A DNA stretch of 64,000 nt, from the NCBI GenBank assembly GCA_963776675.1, contig CAVZNR010000026.1:37494-101493 (forward strand), given 5' to 3'. The position numbers and the translations under genes are program-made. Of this stretch, positions 53,908 to 63,153 are shown in pieces. Each line of letters begins with the position of its first letter. Positions within the stretch are counted from its first letter, which is position 1. The notes below the pieces were generated by a model. It saw nothing but the letters and a program-made list of their open reading frames with translations. It had not been told where the DNA came from and did no database searches. Source of the stretch: Hyphomicrobium_A sp963776675. Lineage in GTDB: Bacteria > Pseudomonadota > Alphaproteobacteria > Rhizobiales > Hyphomicrobiaceae.

Positions 53908-56900
53908 CTAACTGGCTTGCTTCAGCTTGCGGCGCAGCTCCTTGATGCCGGCAGATTGGGTCGCCTCCGCCATCTCCTCGAACTTGAGATGCAGATCCCG
54001 CTGAGGGAAGGGGATCTGGATGCCATCCTCGCGCAGTGACCCGCTCGATGCCGACGTGCAACTCGTGCAGAACGGGGAGACGGTGCGCCGGCTGGGCGAC
54101 GAAGGCGCGCACCTCGTAGTTGAGCGCGCTGTCGCCGAACCCTAAGAAGAACACCGTCGGGGGCGGCTGGTTCAGCACCAGCGGATTGCCCTTCACCTCG
54201 TCGAGCATGAGCTCTTGGGCGCGCAGCGTGTCGGACCCGTAGGCAATGCCGACGGGGATCAGCAGACGCGTCACCTGGTCCGACAGCGTCCAGTTCGTGA
54301 CCTTGTCGGTGATCAACGTCTTGTTAGGCACAAGGATCTCGCGATTGTCCCAATCAGTGATGCTGGTGGCGCGAATCTGAATGCGCGAGACGGTGCCGCT
54401 CGTGTCGCCGATCGTCACCGTGTCGCCCACGCGCACCGGACGCTCGAACAGAATGATGAGGCCGGAGATGAAGTTCGCCACGATCTCCTGCAGGCCGAAC
54501 CCGACGCCCACGCCAAGCGCCGCGACGATCCACTGAAGTTGCGACCAGTCGGCGCCGATGCGGTTGAAGGCGATAAGCAAGCCGACCGCAATAATAGAGT
54601 AGCGGCTGATCGCCGTGACGGCGTAGCGCGTGCCGGGCTCGATCGAGAGCCGTTGCAACAGCAGGATCTCCAGCAGCCCGGGCAGGTTGTGGGCAGCAAC
54701 GAACGTGATCGCGCCGATTGCCAGGGCAAGAAGCAGGTTGGAAAGCGTGACCGGCACGATCCTGGTGCCGGCATCGCTGGTGATCGTCTGGGTCCACAGC
54801 GCGACGTCGTCGAGCACGCCGAGAGCCGGAAGCAGCGGGCGCCAAACGATCCAAAGCGCCACGGCCAGACCGACGAAAGCAAGCATGCGCAGAAGCGTGC
54901 GCGTCTGCAGGCTGATCGAGGCGACGTCTACCTCTAGTATGTCGTTGATTTGGGGCGTCGCGTCGCCGGCCGCTTCGACCGCCTCGCGGGCGGCGGCGGC
55001 GGCGCGCGCTTTCTCGCGGCGCTCGTAGGCCCGCTGCATCTCCAGCCGTCGGCGCGCGACGAGCAACTGACGCATGGCGACGCCATACGCGAGCAGCGCG
55101 AGAATGCCAATTGCAACGGTCTGCAGCAGATAGGTTTGCAACATCGCTGCGCTGTCGTAGTAGCCGGAGACGGCCAGCGCAGCGAGTGCCAGCGGGGCAG
55201 CCCACGCAAACGGATACCAGAAGCTGCGCACCAACCAAACGGCACCATCGCGGGCCAGCTGCTCGGCAAACACGCCTCGATGCGGGCTCAAGACCCGTAG
55301 CGCGAAGATCGTGATCGCAATGGAGCCAACGACGAAAGCGAGCCGGCCGAGTCCGTCGCGGTAGACCTGCGATTTGTTGACTTCGATCATTCCGATCAGG
55401 AAGGCCACCGGCGCTGCCACCATGACAAGCCACGCAAGGTGGTGCCGCAGGAGCCGGCAGGCGCGCGCACTCCATTCGAAGTGCGCCTGGAACAGACCCT
55501 GCTCCAGGCAGAGAAGCTGAAGGAAGCGCAGGATCAGAATGACGAACGCGGCACCCAGCAGCCCGCTGCCGACACAAGCGGCAAACTCGGAACCCTCAGG
55601 CGCTGTCGCAAGCAGCCAGCCGACGAAGCCCAGCAGCAGCGGCCAATGCAGGGAGATGAGTGCGGTTATGATCAGAGCGCGAGGCGTGAGCAGATAGCCA
55701 TCACTGGTTGGCCGCCCGACGGCCGCCGCGATGCTATCGAGCATGGTGCGAAGTCGGCGCCGGAAACCCCACAATGCGGTGAAGGCTGTGAGGACGCCCA
55801 AGGTGAGCAGCGGCAGCAACTCTATCCGGTGCGCGAGCGTGTTCCAGGTCTCCCGCCAGCTGTCGCGCGAACTCAACCAGACAGCGCTGACCTTGATCTG
55901 ATTGAGCCACGCTAAGCCGAGTGGCGCAGAGCTCGGCAGCCACAACAGCCGGTCGTTGAGCAGCGATTCCAACTGCACGGTCTGGCTCAAAAGCTCACGC
56001 TCGGATGCGTTGATCTTGGCCAGATCGTCAATCCGGCGCGTGTAGGCCTCGCTCAAACGGGCCAAGGCATCCGAGCGTTCGGACACGAGCTGCAACAGGG
56101 TCGGCCTGAGCCGTATGCGTGCCTGCGGGTCGCTCTCGGCCAGAATGCGGTCGGCGGCACGTTCGGGGTTTGCCAGCAGGGGGCGCGTCTTGTCCACGTT
56201 GAGACGCTGAAGACGCGCGTCGAGAATCGCCTCGTCGCGGCCGTGTATTCTCTCGCGCAATGCTGCGGTCGGCGGTAGTTGCGCGCGCATCTCGCGCAGA
56301 AACTCGCCCAGTTCCTCGCCGACGCTGCCGATTTCGAGGATCTGCTGCGCGGTTGCCATGCTCTCGCGCGTGCGCGCAATGTCGGCTGTGATGGCCGCAT
56401 GCGCCGACTGGTCATCTTGAGTGGCCCGCGTCAGATCGATTTGCTTCTGGCGCAGCTGGGCCGTGGCCTCGGCGTAATCTTTGAGCAGAGGCGGCTGCCC
56501 GGAGAGTTGCCGCGAGACCTGCTCGGCCTGGGCCTGCTCGCGCAGGGCGTCTCCCTGGCGCAGCTCATTGATGCGCGCTTCGAGCGTCGGCACCTGCCGC
56601 TCCAGCACCTCCAGTTTGGCCGCGGCGAAATCGCGACTGGCCTTGGTCAGGGCCTGGCGGGCAGGAAGGCTGATCACCTCTTGCTCCAGCAGATTAATCT
56701 TTGCCGCCCGCGCCAGCCGTTCGGCCGCAATGGAGGCCCGCCGCGCCTCCGCGACCACAGGCTGCTCGTCGAGACTTGCGGCAGATCGGGCGGAGCCCAG
56801 AGCGTCGAGCTGCTGTCTTTCAAGCGACTGTTCCTCGCGGGCGGCGGTCGGGCGCACAGCCATCGTCCGCAGCGTCGCGTCCAACTCGCCAAGCTCCGTA

Positions 56901-57370
56901 CGCAACGTCGCGACCTCCGCCTGCGTGGTGTCAAGGCGTTGCTCGATATCGGCGAGCGGAAGCTGACTTATCGACCTCTTCGGCGCCGCACCTGTGGCTT
57001 TGGGGGCGGAGCCGACCGACGACAGCTGCTCTTTGATCTCGGCGGTGCGCTTGGGCGAGGTCTGAATCGCCTCCTGGAACTTGGCCGCGGCGTTGCTGCT
57101 GCCTTCCGCGGCCTCGAGCTGGCTCTGGGCATCGCGGTAAAGCACCAGCGCCTGATCGCGAACGGCCGGCGCGATATCCTTGCGCGCCGCGATCTCCTCG
57201 ATCTTGGCCTTGACCCCGTCAGCAGTAAGGGTGGGCGTCGCCGAGATAGCGGCGGTATCCAGCGGCGGTGCTGTGGACGTTTGTGCGCCGACTGGCTGAG
57301 CGAGAAGCAGAGCCGCAGCCGCGAGCAGGCAGGCGCCTCGGTCGATAGAGATGATTCGTAGTGTCCTCAT
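53908..57370 (-). CDS. Large MscS-type mechanosensitive channel (DUF3772), +1 frameshift
   Basis: About 1,153 residues. Signal peptide (RGACLLAAAALLLAQPVGA), then a periplasmic region of about 450 residues rich in coiled coil (DUF3772-type). A multi-helix membrane part (about ten helices) follows, ending in the MscS domain: ALGVGVGFGLQEIVANFISG, LIILFERPVRVGDTVTIGDT and the cytoplasmic cage (DSALNYEVRAFVAQPAHRLP). This is the KefA/YjeP-like architecture, which protects against hypo-osmotic shock. Near the C-terminus one extra base in the CCC run at 54040-54042 shifts the frame. Corrected, it ends SLREDGIQIPFPQRDLHLKF plus a lysine-rich tail, stopping at 53908. Without it the frame would run to 53885. 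Confidence 0.9.
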
Positions 57371-57468
57371 GGGGTTGGCTATCGGTCGGCAGCGCCGAGT
57401 TCAACCCCACGCTCGGCATGCGAACAGTTTAATTGTTCGTCGGCTCCCGATTTGCGTGCGCGGTGTGC

Positions 57469-59046
57469 TCAGAAGCCTCCGCTGAGCGCGCTTCCCACCA
57501 TGTCGACGATCGTGCGCGACTTGTTGTGCGAAGATCGGGCGACGGCCCCGGTGTCGGTCAGCGCGCTGGGCTGCACATCCTCAACCGGAGCGAGGTGATT
57601 GCGGCCCACATTGATCTGATCCCATTTGCCGGCGAGCGCCTGCGTGATGCGCTTCTCGTGCCCGTAGATGTCGCGGAATGTACGCAGGCGCCCTTTATCG
57701 TCCACCCACGCGGTGAAATAGACGAGGTGCATCGGGATCTTGTGATCGATCACGATCTCGTTGTTGCGCGGGCCGTCGTTGAGGGTCTGATTAACGCGCG
57801 CGGCATCCCAGCCCTTGTCCTCAGACAGCACCATCTCGGCCATACGCATGGGATTGCGCAGCCGCAAGCAGCCATGGCTCAGCATGCGCACACTGCGTGC
57901 GAACATCCATTTGTCGATGGTATCGTGCATAAAGATCGTGTGCTGGCTCGGAAACGTGAACTTCACCACGCCCATAACGTTCTTGGGCCCGGGCGGCTGC
58001 ACGACCTCGTAATCCCGGATGTCGGCCTTGCTCCAATCGATTTTGCGATAGTCGAGCGGTTGGCCGTCCTTGGTTTCGAGTTGCAGACCGTGCTGACGGA
58101 ACATGCCGCCGCCACGGCGCAGGTTTGGCTGCAGCTCGCGCACCTTGATCAACTCCGGCACCCGCCACATCGGCTTGAAAACGATGGTCTTGAGGTTGCG
58201 CGTGAAGATGGTCGTCTGCTTGCCGAGCTCGCCGACGACGATGCGCTCCGAATGGATCGGGGTGCCGTCCTTGACGAGATAGACCATGAACTCGGGGATA
58301 TTGGCGAGGATGTGCAACGCGCCGAGGTCCTCCGGCATCCAGCGCCACTCCTCCATGTTGGCGAGCAACTTGTCGGCGGCCGGTTTGCCGCGCGCGGCCA
58401 AATAGGCCTGACGCAGCTTTTCGAATTGCGGGTGCTGCGGGTGCAGGCCGCGCAGGTAGGTGTCGGGTGCGTCGCTTTCGGCGATGGCGTTGATGACAAC
58501 CTCAGGATCGAGCAGCTGCGGCTTGCGGTCGAGGTTGGAGTTCAACAGGATCGTGGGATCGATGATGCGACCGCCGCGCGCGTAGCGCGCATATTTCAGG
58601 ACGGCGACCGCCAGATCCACCTCGGCATCCGCAATGGCGCCGGGATCGAGGTGCCCGCTTGGATCGGGCAGCTTGAAGTCGGAAGGATCGAGCCCCCAGT
58701 CGCCCGCGTTCTTGATCTCGCGCACGATAGCTTCCGCTTTGTCCGTGAGCCCCGTCTCCGACAGCCAAAGCGGAGCGTTGCGGCGCTGATCGTAGAAGTC
58801 GATCAGAACGTCGCGCTCCTTGATTTCCTCGCCCGAGCGATCGGTCGGCAGCGCCGCCAGTTTTCGCGCGATGGCAGCGGCGGCCGGATCGAGCGTCGGT
58901 TCCAACGCAATGCTGGTTGTCGGGGCCGCGCGGGCGGCATCGGTGACGCCGGGCTGATCCTCGACGGGACGCGGCTTTGCCAGCGTCGCCGACGACGAGA
59001 CAGCGGCCAGTGTGATGACCAGCGTCAGAAAGCGTGAGCGAATCAT
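57469..59046 (-). CDS. L,D-transpeptidase family protein (YcbB-like)
   Basis: A 525-residue exported enzyme (signal peptide SRFLTLVITLAAVSSSATLA) that forms 3-3 peptidoglycan cross-links or attaches proteins to peptidoglycan. The YkuD catalytic motif is MLSHGCLRLRNPMRMAEM, with His and Cys of H-x14-17-S-H-G-C-R; the upstream histidine is in FPSQHTIFMHDT. The N-terminal half contains the scaffold domain of the YcbB type (NAPLWLSETGLTDKAEAIVR, GLDPSDFKLP). A GGAGGGGG ribosome site precedes the ATG. The mscS gene follows 98 bases downstream on the same strand. Confidence 0.93.
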   Translation of the reverse strand: MIRSRFLTLVITLAAVSSSATLAKPRPVEDQPGVTDAARAAPTTSIALEPTLDPAAAAIARKLAALPTDRSGEEIKERDVLIDFYDQRRNAPLWLSETGLTDKAEAIVREIKNAGDWGLDPSDFKLPDPSGHLDPGAIADAEVDLAVAVLKYARYARGGRIIDPTILLNSNLDRKPQLLDPEVVINAIAESDAPDTYLRGLHPQHPQFEKLRQAYLAARGKPAADKLLANMEEWRWMPEDLGALHILANIPEFMVYLVKDGTPIHSERIVVGELGKQTTIFTRNLKTIVFKPMWRVPELIKVRELQPNLRRGGGMFRQHGLQLETKDGQPLDYRKIDWSKADIRDYEVVQPPGPKNVMGVVKFTFPSQHTIFMHDTIDKWMFARSVRMLSHGCLRLRNPMRMAEMVLSEDKGWDAARVNQTLNDGPRNNEIVIDHKIPMHLVYFTAWVDDKGRLRTFRDIYGHEKRITQALAGKWDQINVGRNHLAPVEDVQPSALTDTGAVARSSHNKSRTIVDMVGSALSGGF

Positions 59047-59215
59047 ACCCCCTCCATCCCAGAAGCGAACGCTAGCCTGACGGCAATTTTCTGACCAGTC
59101 CGCGCAAATCCCGAGGGCCGGAGGCTCAAAGAGAAGCGGTTGTTCATAATGAGGCGAAGTCCAGCATGGGCCTTGTCTTCTGGGCGACAGTAAGAGGAGG
59201 TATAAGCCTTGCCTA

Positions 59216-60115
59216 TTGGATGAGGGCTCCTCTGGGCGGGTGGGTTACGTGCAGTTTCAAGAGCTTTCCTACGCCAATGGCGACGACCCGCCGCTGAAGC
59301 GCAAAGCCATTCATGTGCTGGAGCGTCTAGCCGGGCGTGACTACTTTGCACCGCTCTACGACCGATGGCGAAGCGAGACGGTGCCCGCGGGGCAGCGAAT
59401 CATCCGGCCCATGCTGGGTCTGATCGGCGTCGATCTGGAGATTGCCGCCGGTAAGTGGCCGCATGAGCTTGTCCCCGACCGCCCCCTCATTCTCGTGGCC
59501 AACCATCCTTTCGGTATCCTCGATGGCATTGCCGCGATGACGCTGGCGGAGGATCTCGGGCGCCCCTTCAAGGTGCTGATCAACAAGGAGCTCATGAAGG
59601 TCCCGGAGTTGCACCCCTATTCCCTTCCCATCGACTTCCGCGAGACCCGTGACGCTCAGGCGACGAACTTGCGAACGCGCGACGAGGCCATTCGCATTCT
59701 GGGCGAGGGCACGACCGTCATCGTGTTTCCTGCCGGCGGCGTCGCGACCGCACCGACACCCTATGGCCGGGCGGTTGAGCTGCCCTGGAAGCTCTTCACC
59801 GCACGTATGCTGCAGGCGGCACGTGCATCGGTGCTGCCCGTCTACTTCGAGGGCCAGTGCGGTCCGATGTTCCATCTGGCTTCACGGCTCAGCATGACGC
59901 TGAGACTGTCCATGCTTATCCGCGAGTTTCGCCGCAGCGTCGGGCGCCGTATCGTCGCTCGTGTCGGCCACGTCGTTCCATTCGAGGCACTGCGGCATGC
60001 AACCGCCCGCAAGGCGCTGATGGTCGAGCTTTATGACCTCGTGCACGGTCTCAAACCGGCAAATGCCCTTCAATCGGCGGAGCCGGAAAGGCTATCGTTA
60101 AGGGTCCACCCCTAA
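59216..60115 (+). CDS. Lysophospholipid acyltransferase family protein
   Basis: A 299-residue protein of the PlsC-like acyltransferase superfamily. The H-x4-D catalytic box appears as VANHPFGILDGIAAM, the lysine/arginine segment as LINKELMKVPEL, and the F-P-x-G motif as VIVFPAGGVATAPTP. It probably esterifies a lysophospholipid or ornithine lipid at the cytoplasmic face. The start is uncertain: the frame opens with TTG at 59216, and in-frame GTGs at 59240 and 59249 are alternatives. A GAGGAGG at 59194-59200 is too far from any of them to decide. Confidence 0.84.
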   Translation: MDEGSSGRVGYVQFQELSYANGDDPPLKRKAIHVLERLAGRDYFAPLYDRWRSETVPAGQRIIRPMLGLIGVDLEIAAGKWPHELVPDRPLILVANHPFGILDGIAAMTLAEDLGRPFKVLINKELMKVPELHPYSLPIDFRETRDAQATNLRTRDEAIRILGEGTTVIVFPAGGVATAPTPYGRAVELPWKLFTARMLQAARASVLPVYFEGQCGPMFHLASRLSMTLRLSMLIREFRRSVGRRIVARVGHVVPFEALRHATARKALMVELYDLVHGLKPANALQSAEPERLSLRVHP

Positions 60116-60155
60116 CATCGCGCGCCAACGGGCTCTTGCGCGAGCGAGTTAGGCA

Positions 60156-61874
60156 ATGCTGGGCACAGATTTCATTCTCCGGTCACTGGTGGCTGACGGT
60201 ATCGACCACGTATTCATGGTGCCCGGCGGTCTGATCGATCCCTTTCTCCCGGCGCTTGGGCGTGTGACGGAGATTACGCCTGTCGTCGCCGCGCAGGAAG
60301 GAGGGGCCGCCTATATGGCCGACGGCTACGCTCGCGCCAGCGGAAAGTTCGGCGTGTGTTTATGTATCGGCGGACCGGGGTTGACCAATACGGTCACCGC
60401 GCTCTCTGCCGCATACTCCGACCAGTCGGCGGTGCTGGCCCTCTCCGGCGAGGTCGCCAATGACATGCAGGGCATGGGGCTGTTCCAGGACGCCACTGCG
60501 GGCACCTTCGACGACAGCCTGATCGTGGCGCCGGTGACAGCCAAATCCTACTCCGTCCCGAACATCCGCCTGCTGGGGCACAAGCTGCGTGGCGCCATCA
60601 AGCGCATGCTCGACGGCAAGCGTACGCCCGTGCACTTGAGCGTCTCGCGCGACGTGCAGATAGGCGATATCGATGCGCCGGTCACGCCGATCGGCGACGA
60701 GATCATGCATTCGCGTCCACTCGATACTGAGGCTGCCGCTCGTCTGTGGGACATGCTGGCGCTGAAGGGGGGCGCCCCGCGCGTCGCGCTGCTCGTCGGT
60801 GGAGGCATGATCGAGGATGATTGCTCCGCCGATCTCGTGGCCGCCGCCGAACGCTTTCATCTGCCCGTCGCCACCACGGAGCACGCCAAGGGGATGTTTC
60901 CCGAGGACCACGAACTCTCGCTCGGCGTCTTCGGCTATGCCGGCACGCGTCATGCGACCCAGGCGCTGCTCAAGGAGCCGCTCGATCTCTTGATCGTGCT
61001 GGGCGCGACGCTAAACGTGCGCGATTCCATGCACTGGTCAGGTCAGCTGGCGCCGAAGCTAGGCGTTCTCTCGGTCAATGTGTCTGCCGTGCACGTCGGC
61101 TGCCACGTCGAGCATGAGACGTTCGTGGGAGGCCACGGTGGCGCATTCGTCCGCTGGCTGGCGCAAGCGGCCGACGATACCGCCAAGCCCTTGAGCAATG
61201 GAATTGCGGCCCGCCGCGACTGGCTCAAAGGCATCCGCGCGCTGCCGCGCTACTACGACCTCGTCAACGTGACCAGCGCGGCCGTGCCCATCCATCCGGC
61301 GCGCATGATCGCGGACTGCCGCAAGACGCTGCCGCGCGGCACAATTGCCATCGTCGACAGCGGCGCCCATCGCGCCTTCGGCGTGCACTACTGGGACAGC
61401 TACGGCCCGCGCGAGTTCCTCACGGCGTCGGGGCTCGGTCCCATGGGATGGGGCATTCCCGCCGGCATCGGAGCAAAGGCGGCGCGGCCCGACGTTCCCG
61501 TCGTCGTATTCACCGGCGACGGCTGCATGCGCATGCACGGCATCGAGGTCCAGTCGGCGGCGCGCTTCGGCCTGCCCATTATCGTGGTCGTGAGCAACAA
61601 CGCGGCACTCGGCAACGTGTGGTTGCGCATGCGCTCGCAAGGCCCCGTCCCGGCGCACCTGACGGAGGCCCCCGACCAGGACTGGGCGGGGTTTGCCCGC
61701 TCGCTCGGTTGCGAGGGACTGACGGTGCACAAGCCCGAGGAGCTGGTGCCGGCGATGCAGCGCGCATTGGCGGCCAACACCGCCTGCGTCATCGACGTCA
61801 AGACGGATCGAACTGCCGCCACACCGATCGAGCCCTATAGCGAAGCGACCACGGCCTGGTCCTACCACGCGTAA
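60156..61874 (+). CDS. TPP-dependent acetolactate synthase-like enzyme
   Basis: A 572-residue thiamine diphosphate enzyme with the three-domain pyruvate oxidase/AHAS layout. The N-terminal Pyr domain has the cofactor-activating Glu48 in VVAAQEGGAAYMADGYAR. The central domain is Rossmann-like (PRVALLVGGGMIEDD). The C-terminal PP domain has the TPP motif FTGDGCMRMHGIEVQSAARF and LPIIVVVSNNAALGN. It is not the biosynthetic IlvB, whose usual partner ilvH is absent; catabolic acetolactate synthase, oxalyl-CoA decarboxylase-like or benzoylformate decarboxylase-like roles are all open. It is followed after 11 bases by a carboxymuconolactone decarboxylase-type gene. Confidence 0.9.
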   Translation: MLGTDFILRSLVADGIDHVFMVPGGLIDPFLPALGRVTEITPVVAAQEGGAAYMADGYARASGKFGVCLCIGGPGLTNTVTALSAAYSDQSAVLALSGEVANDMQGMGLFQDATAGTFDDSLIVAPVTAKSYSVPNIRLLGHKLRGAIKRMLDGKRTPVHLSVSRDVQIGDIDAPVTPIGDEIMHSRPLDTEAAARLWDMLALKGGAPRVALLVGGGMIEDDCSADLVAAAERFHLPVATTEHAKGMFPEDHELSLGVFGYAGTRHATQALLKEPLDLLIVLGATLNVRDSMHWSGQLAPKLGVLSVNVSAVHVGCHVEHETFVGGHGGAFVRWLAQAADDTAKPLSNGIAARRDWLKGIRALPRYYDLVNVTSAAVPIHPARMIADCRKTLPRGTIAIVDSGAHRAFGVHYWDSYGPREFLTASGLGPMGWGIPAGIGAKAARPDVPVVVFTGDGCMRMHGIEVQSAARFGLPIIVVVSNNAALGNVWLRMRSQGPVPAHLTEAPDQDWAGFARSLGCEGLTVHKPEELVPAMQRALAANTACVIDVKTDRTAATPIEPYSEATTAWSYHA

Positions 61875-61885
61875 GGAGGTGCGCC

Positions 61886-62425
61886 ATGGCAAGCCTGCCC
61901 GATCCGATTCCGACGCTCAAGGGCGAGGGGCGCAAGATCTACGAGGACATCGCCGCGCGGCGCGCGGCCAAGGGCGTGCACCACCTGGGCCCATATGTTC
62001 CGCTGCTGAACCACCCGGAGCTTGCCAAGCGCATCGAGCAGCTCGGCTATTTCTACAAGTACGAGTCGACGTTGCCGCGCGACGTCTACCAGTTCATCGT
62101 GCTCGTCTTCTCCAAGCATTCCGACATCGCCTTCGAGTGGGCCGATCACATCGCGGCGGCGCGCGCCTCCGGCCTGTCCGATGAGATCATCGCCGACATC
62201 GCGGAGGAAAAGACCACGTTCCCGGCGCCGTTCCAGGCCGTGCGCGCGTGCATGGACTGCGCGCTGCGCTACCAATCGATCCCGCAGGGGCTGCAGGACG
62301 AGATCATCAAGGACTTCGGCATTGCGGGGCTTCTGGAGATCGTGACCTTGTGCGGGTTCTACGGGCTGATCGGCATGGTGAACGTGTGCTTCGACGTGCC
62401 GCTGCCGCCGACGCCGAAGGCCTAG
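61886..62425 (+). CDS. Carboxymuconolactone decarboxylase family protein
   Basis: A 179-residue CMD-type helical protein: IYEDIAARRAAKGVHHLGPY, LNHPELAKRIEQLGYFYKYE, STLPRDVYQFIVLVFSKHSD and FGIAGLLEIVTLCGFYGLIG. The family spans true decarboxylases and AhpD-like peroxidase partners; here the C-x-x-C motif of AhpD is missing (RACMDCALRY has C-x-x-C, but at a different site), so I favour the decarboxylase/unknown group. Close spacing to the TPP enzyme suggests they act in one pathway. An AAGGAGG ribosome site precedes the ATG. Confidence 0.88.
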   Translation: MASLPDPIPTLKGEGRKIYEDIAARRAAKGVHHLGPYVPLLNHPELAKRIEQLGYFYKYESTLPRDVYQFIVLVFSKHSDIAFEWADHIAAARASGLSDEIIADIAEEKTTFPAPFQAVRACMDCALRYQSIPQGLQDEIIKDFGIAGLLEIVTLCGFYGLIGMVNVCFDVPLPPTPKA

Positions 62426-62476
62426 CCGAACGGCGCGTCGCGCCGCTAGAATGGGTCCGCTTGGGGAGAGGTGGGC

Positions 62477-63091
62477 ATGTCGTTTGAGCTCTATCTGGCT
62501 TTCGTCGCCGCGACCGTGGTGCTCATTCTCATCCCGGGGCCCAACGTTGCGCTGATCGTCGCCAACAGCGTGGCACACGGTGCCCGGCATGGGCTTGTCA
62601 CCGTCGCGGGCACGAGCGCCGCGATGGTTATTCAGTTGACGCTGACCATTCTGGGGCTCAGCGGATTTCTTTCGCTGCTGGCGGGCTGGTTCGAATGGGT
62701 GCGCTGGCTCGGTGTGGCGTATCTGCTCTATCTGGGCCTCACGGCCCTGATGGCGCCCACCAGCGATCTGACCAGAGTGAAGGCCGCGAACGTCCCGGCG
62801 GCAAAGATGTTCTTTCGCGGCTTTGTCGTTTCGCTGACGAACCCGAAGACCCTGCTTTTCTATTCGGCGTTCCTGCCACAGTTCGTCAGTCCTGGCGCCG
62901 ATGCGACCGCGCAATTGATGATCCTGGCGGCGACGTTCCTGGCAATCGCCGTGCTCCTCGACAGCGGCTGGGCGCTTCTGGCCAGCCGCGCGCGCGGCGT
63001 CCTCGCCCTCAACGGGCGATTGCGCAATCGCATCACCGGCACGTTTCTCATTTCGGCGGCAGCCGGTCTGGCCCTGGCGCGCAAGCCGTAG
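62477..63091 (+). CDS. LysE family translocator
   Basis: A 204-residue membrane protein with about six hydrophobic helices, of the LysE/RhtB amino-acid exporter family: ATVVLILIPGPNVALIVANS (the family GPN signature), VAGTSAAMVIQLTLTILGLS, RGFVVSLTNPKTLLFYSAFL (second signature with N-P-K) and TFLISAAAGLALARKP at the end. Likely exports an amino acid or derivative. The ATG at 62477 has a GAGAGG site at a good distance. It is 51 bases after the CMD gene, so it may be co-transcribed. Confidence 0.93.
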   Translation: MSFELYLAFVAATVVLILIPGPNVALIVANSVAHGARHGLVTVAGTSAAMVIQLTLTILGLSGFLSLLAGWFEWVRWLGVAYLLYLGLTALMAPTSDLTRVKAANVPAAKMFFRGFVVSLTNPKTLLFYSAFLPQFVSPGADATAQLMILAATFLAIAVLLDSGWALLASRARGVLALNGRLRNRITGTFLISAAAGLALARKP

Positions 63092-63153
63092 TTAATCCCG
63101 ATCCGTACCCTGCACTTAGCGATGGCGCAATGATTGTGCGGTAGCGTGCCTCG

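Noticed and set aside
57433..59037. A 534-residue open frame opposite the L,D-transpeptidase
   Set aside because: Antisense shadow; the transpeptidase has a signal peptide, catalytic motif and ribosome site.
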